Source: Solirubrobacter pauli (lineage in GTDB: Bacteria; Actinomycetota; Thermoleophilia; Solirubrobacterales; Solirubrobacteraceae). From it: a DNA stretch of 64,000 bases. The stretch lies in assembly GCF_003633755.1 (NCBI RefSeq), contig NZ_RBIL01000002.1, positions 682,001 to 746,000 on the forward strand, in the 5' to 3' direction. The notes under the pieces were generated by a model. That model saw only the letters and a list, made by a program, of their open reading frames with translations, was not told the DNA's origin and ran no database searches. A program made the position numbers and the translations under genes. This document shows positions 62,136-64,000 of the stretch, in pieces (the stretch's first letter is position 1; each line of letters begins with the position of its first letter).

Positions 62136-63367
62136 CGCAAGGCGCGCTCCAGGACCTGGAGACCGCGGGCCAGCTCTTCGTCGGTGATGGTCAGCGGCGG
62201 CAGGAGCCGGATGATATTCCCGCGCAGCCCGCACGTGAGCAGCAGCAGGCCCTCCGCGCGCGCCCTGGCGACCGCCTGCGCCGCGCGCGCCGGGTCGGTG
62301 AGCTCGAGCGCGAGCATCGGCCCGAGGCCGCGGACCTCGCCGATCACCGGGTTGTCGATCGCCTCCAGCGCGGCGCGGAGCTTGACGCCGAGCGCTTCGG
62401 ATCGCGGGCGCAGCTTGACGACCTCGTCGAGCACGACGTTCGCCGCCGCGCACGAGACCGGGTTGCCGCCGAACGTGCCGCCCAGGCCGCCGGGCCCGAC
62501 GGCGTCCATGAGCTCCGCGCGGCCGGTCACCGCCGACAGCGGCAGCCCGCCGCCGAGCGACTTGCCCGACACGAGCAGGTCGGGCTGCGCGTCGTAGTGC
62601 TCGATCGCCCAGACGGGGCCGGTGCGGCCGACGCCCGCCTGGACCTCGTCGTCGATCCAGAGGATGCCGTGGCGGTCGCAGATCTCCCGCAGCCGGCGCG
62701 GGAAGTCCTCCGGGAGCGGGATGAAGCCGCCCTCGCCCTGGACGGGCTCGATGATCACGGCCGCGACCGTCTGCGGGTCCACGTGGGCGAGGAAGAGCTG
62801 CTCGAGCGCCGCGATCGCGTCGTCGGAGGAGATGCCGGCGTACGGGTAGGGCGCGGGCGTGCGGTAGATCTCCGGCGCGAACGGGCCGAAGCCCTGCTTG
62901 TACGGCTTGACCTTGCTGGTCAGGCTCATCGTGAGCAGCGTGCGGCCGTGGAAGCCGCGGTCGAACGTGACGATCGCGGGGCGGCCGGTGGCGGCGCGCG
63001 CGATCTTGACGGCGTTCTCGACGGCCTCGGCGCCCGAGTTGAGCAGGATCGACTTCTGCTCGCCGCCGCGGCACGGCGACAGCTCGCCGAGCTTGCGGCA
63101 GACGTCCACGTACGGCTCGTAGCCGGCGACCATGAAGCACTGGTGCAGGTACGCGTCGACCTGCGTATGGATGGCCGCGACGACCGCGTCGGGGTTGTGG
63201 CCGAGGTTCTGGCAGCCGATCCCGCCGGCGAAGTCGAGGTACTCGACGCCGTCCACGCCGGTGACCGTCGCGCCCTTGGCGCCGACGGCCTCGATCGCGG
63301 GGGCGCTGACGCCGCGCGCAACCCAGCGCTCGCGGGCGGATGAGGAGGGGATCTGCGTCGCGGTCAT
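62132..63367 (-). CDS. gabT: Class III aminotransferase (GABA aminotransferase type)
   Basis: The 411-residue PLP enzyme shows SGAEAVENAVKIARAATGRP, the IIEPVQGEGG segment, WIDDEVQAGVGRTG and the PLP lysine in LVSGKSLGGG (Lys269). It fits the class III omega-amino-acid/GABA aminotransferases. With the amine oxidase downstream it would process an amine through aldehyde or omega-amino acid steps. ATG 63367 is divergent from the PucR gene start. Confidence 0.88.
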   Translation of the reverse strand: MTATQIPSSSARERWVARGVSAPAIEAVGAKGATVTGVDGVEYLDFAGGIGCQNLGHNPDAVVAAIHTQVDAYLHQCFMVAGYEPYVDVCRKLGELSPCRGGEQKSILLNSGAEAVENAVKIARAATGRPAIVTFDRGFHGRTLLTMSLTSKVKPYKQGFGPFAPEIYRTPAPYPYAGISSDDAIAALEQLFLAHVDPQTVAAVIIEPVQGEGGFIPLPEDFPRRLREICDRHGILWIDDEVQAGVGRTGPVWAIEHYDAQPDLLVSGKSLGGGLPLSAVTGRAELMDAVGPGGLGGTFGGNPVSCAAANVVLDEVVKLRPRSEALGVKLRAALEAIDNPVIGEVRGLGPMLALELTDPARAAQAVARARAEGLLLLTCGLRGNIIRLLPPLTITDEELARGLQVLERALR

Positions 63368-63380
63368 GGCCCGAGTGTCC

Positions 63381-63414
63381 TCTCCTCGCGCGCGGAGACT
63401 ATTGTGCGATCTCC
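63381..63414. promoter_or_regulatory. Alternating TCTCC/GGAGA half-sites in the divergent promoter
   Basis: TCTCC (63381), GGAGA (63394) and TCTCC (63410) form two overlapping inverted repeats between gabT and the PucR-type gene. They are a candidate PucR operator by location only. Confidence 0.35.
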
Positions 63415-63434
63415 AAATCTCGAACCCGTGACTT

Positions 63435-64000
63435 GTGCTCGTTCTCGCTGACCTCCTCGCCGCCGAAGAGCTCGGGCTGACGCTCGTGGCCGGCGGCGCG
63501 GACGCGCTCGCGCGCGAGGTCGCCGGCGCCCACTCGATCGACGTCGAGCTCCCGACCCGCTTCCTCGAGCGCCGCTGGCTGATGCTCACCGCGGGCATGC
63601 GGCTCCGCGGGAGCGCCGCGGCCCAGCGCGCGCTGATCGCCGAGCTCGACGAGGCCGGCATCAGCGCGCTCGGCATCGGGCTGGGGCTCGTCTTCCAGCG
63701 GCCGCCCCGCGCGCTGGTCGAGGAGGCGCGAGCGCGCTCCTTCCCGGTGCTGGCCGTGCCGCTGGAGACCGCGTTCCGCGACATCACCGGCTTCGTCGCG
63801 CGCTCCTCGCTGTCCGGCGACCTGCACCGCTACCAGCGCCTGACCGCGATTCAGCGCCACCTCGTCGACGCGTTGCGCGAGCCCGATCCCCGCACGGCGA
63901 TGGTCCAGCGCCTGGCGCGGATGCTCGACGCGGGCGTGCTCGTGCTCGACGGCCCGTCCGCGGGCGCGGTGCCGGACGCGGAGGCGATCCGCCGCCGCGT
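63435..64000 (+). CDS. PucR-type transcriptional regulator, N-terminal part
   Basis: The reading frame opens at GTG 63435, two codons after an in-frame stop, and runs off the right edge without a stop (188 complete codons). It starts VLVLADLLAAEELGLTLVAG and continues with SIDVELPTRFLERRWLML, the N-terminal purine-catabolism (PucR) regulatory domain. The usual C-terminal helix-turn-helix lies outside the window. PucR-type proteins often control adjacent amine or purine catabolic genes, here probably gabT and the amine oxidase. Confidence 0.75.
   Translation, partial: MLVLADLLAAEELGLTLVAGGADALAREVAGAHSIDVELPTRFLERRWLMLTAGMRLRGSAAAQRALIAELDEAGISALGIGLGLVFQRPPRALVEEARARSFPVLAVPLETAFRDITGFVARSSLSGDLHRYQRLTAIQRHLVDALREPDPRTAMVQRLARMLDAGVLVLDGPSAGAVPDAEAIRRR

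Noticed and set aside
1-64000. tRNA, rRNA, CRISPR array, insertion sequence, prophage or attachment site.
   Set aside because: No clover-leaf-like segments, spaced direct repeats, transposase or integrase genes were recognised by eye, though short RNA genes could be missed.

Overview
The window is very GC-rich bacterial DNA with dense coding on both strands, many GTG and TTG starts, and genes joined by one- to four-base stop/start overlaps. An F420-type luciferase-like oxidoreductase, a wax ester synthase/DGAT family protein, a LAL-type LuxR regulator, a SpoIIE/GAF/STAS phosphatase and secreted proteins with a recurring Cys/Lys-rich tail domain together suggest a soil actinobacterium. The best guess is the Thermoleophilia/Solirubrobacterales (Solirubrobacter-like). 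That placement rests on protein flavour, not on a marker gene. I see no rRNA, tRNA, CRISPR array, insertion sequence or prophage, and no gene-free stretch longer than 300 bases. The longest gap is about 185 bases, at 53060-53244.

Layout. 1-11088: mixed housekeeping and accessory genes, including an ABC exporter fragment, a small zinc-ribbon gene behind a GH3 hydrolase, an Ada-like zinc protein plus glyoxalase, a STAS protein, SDR and EamA genes, an LLM oxidoreductase, a secreted glycerophosphodiesterase, MsrA, an aldo/keto reductase and a CtaG-type oxidase assembly protein. 11111-20013: a methionine-synthase-like gene and a complete potassium uptake locus, kdpFABC with kdpE, in which KdpD is split. 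The DUF4118/histidine kinase half lies at one end and the cytoplasmic P-loop/USP half at the other. 20036-30172: flavin reductase, FUSC transporter, amidohydrolase, chemoreceptor, GNAT, a lone molybdenum hydroxylase large subunit and two tandem secreted repeat proteins. 30169-48254: lipid, hydrolase and metabolic genes, including an SDR/ALDH/M20 operon facing a proline-racemase-like gene, then an acyl-CoA dehydrogenase, a secreted glycosidase, a large SpoIIE-type phosphatase and a second chemoreceptor. 48305-56458: two large secreted proteins, a LAL regulator and a DUF4396 membrane protein with a CsoR-like operator over its start. 56452-64000: PLP decarboxylase, DLH/GST pair, secreted trypsin-like protease, copper amine oxidase/aminotransferase pair and the start of a divergent PucR regulator.

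How the genes work together. The kdp genes form a high-affinity K+ import system with its own two-component control. The amine oxidase, class III aminotransferase and PucR regulator look like an amine/omega-amino-acid catabolic unit, with a basic-amino-acid decarboxylase nearby that could supply its substrate. Several secreted proteins share the same C-terminal domain and probably act at the cell surface. Almost every convergent gene pair overlaps tail to tail, and several divergent pairs start within 11-30 bases of each other, so the region is unusually compact.
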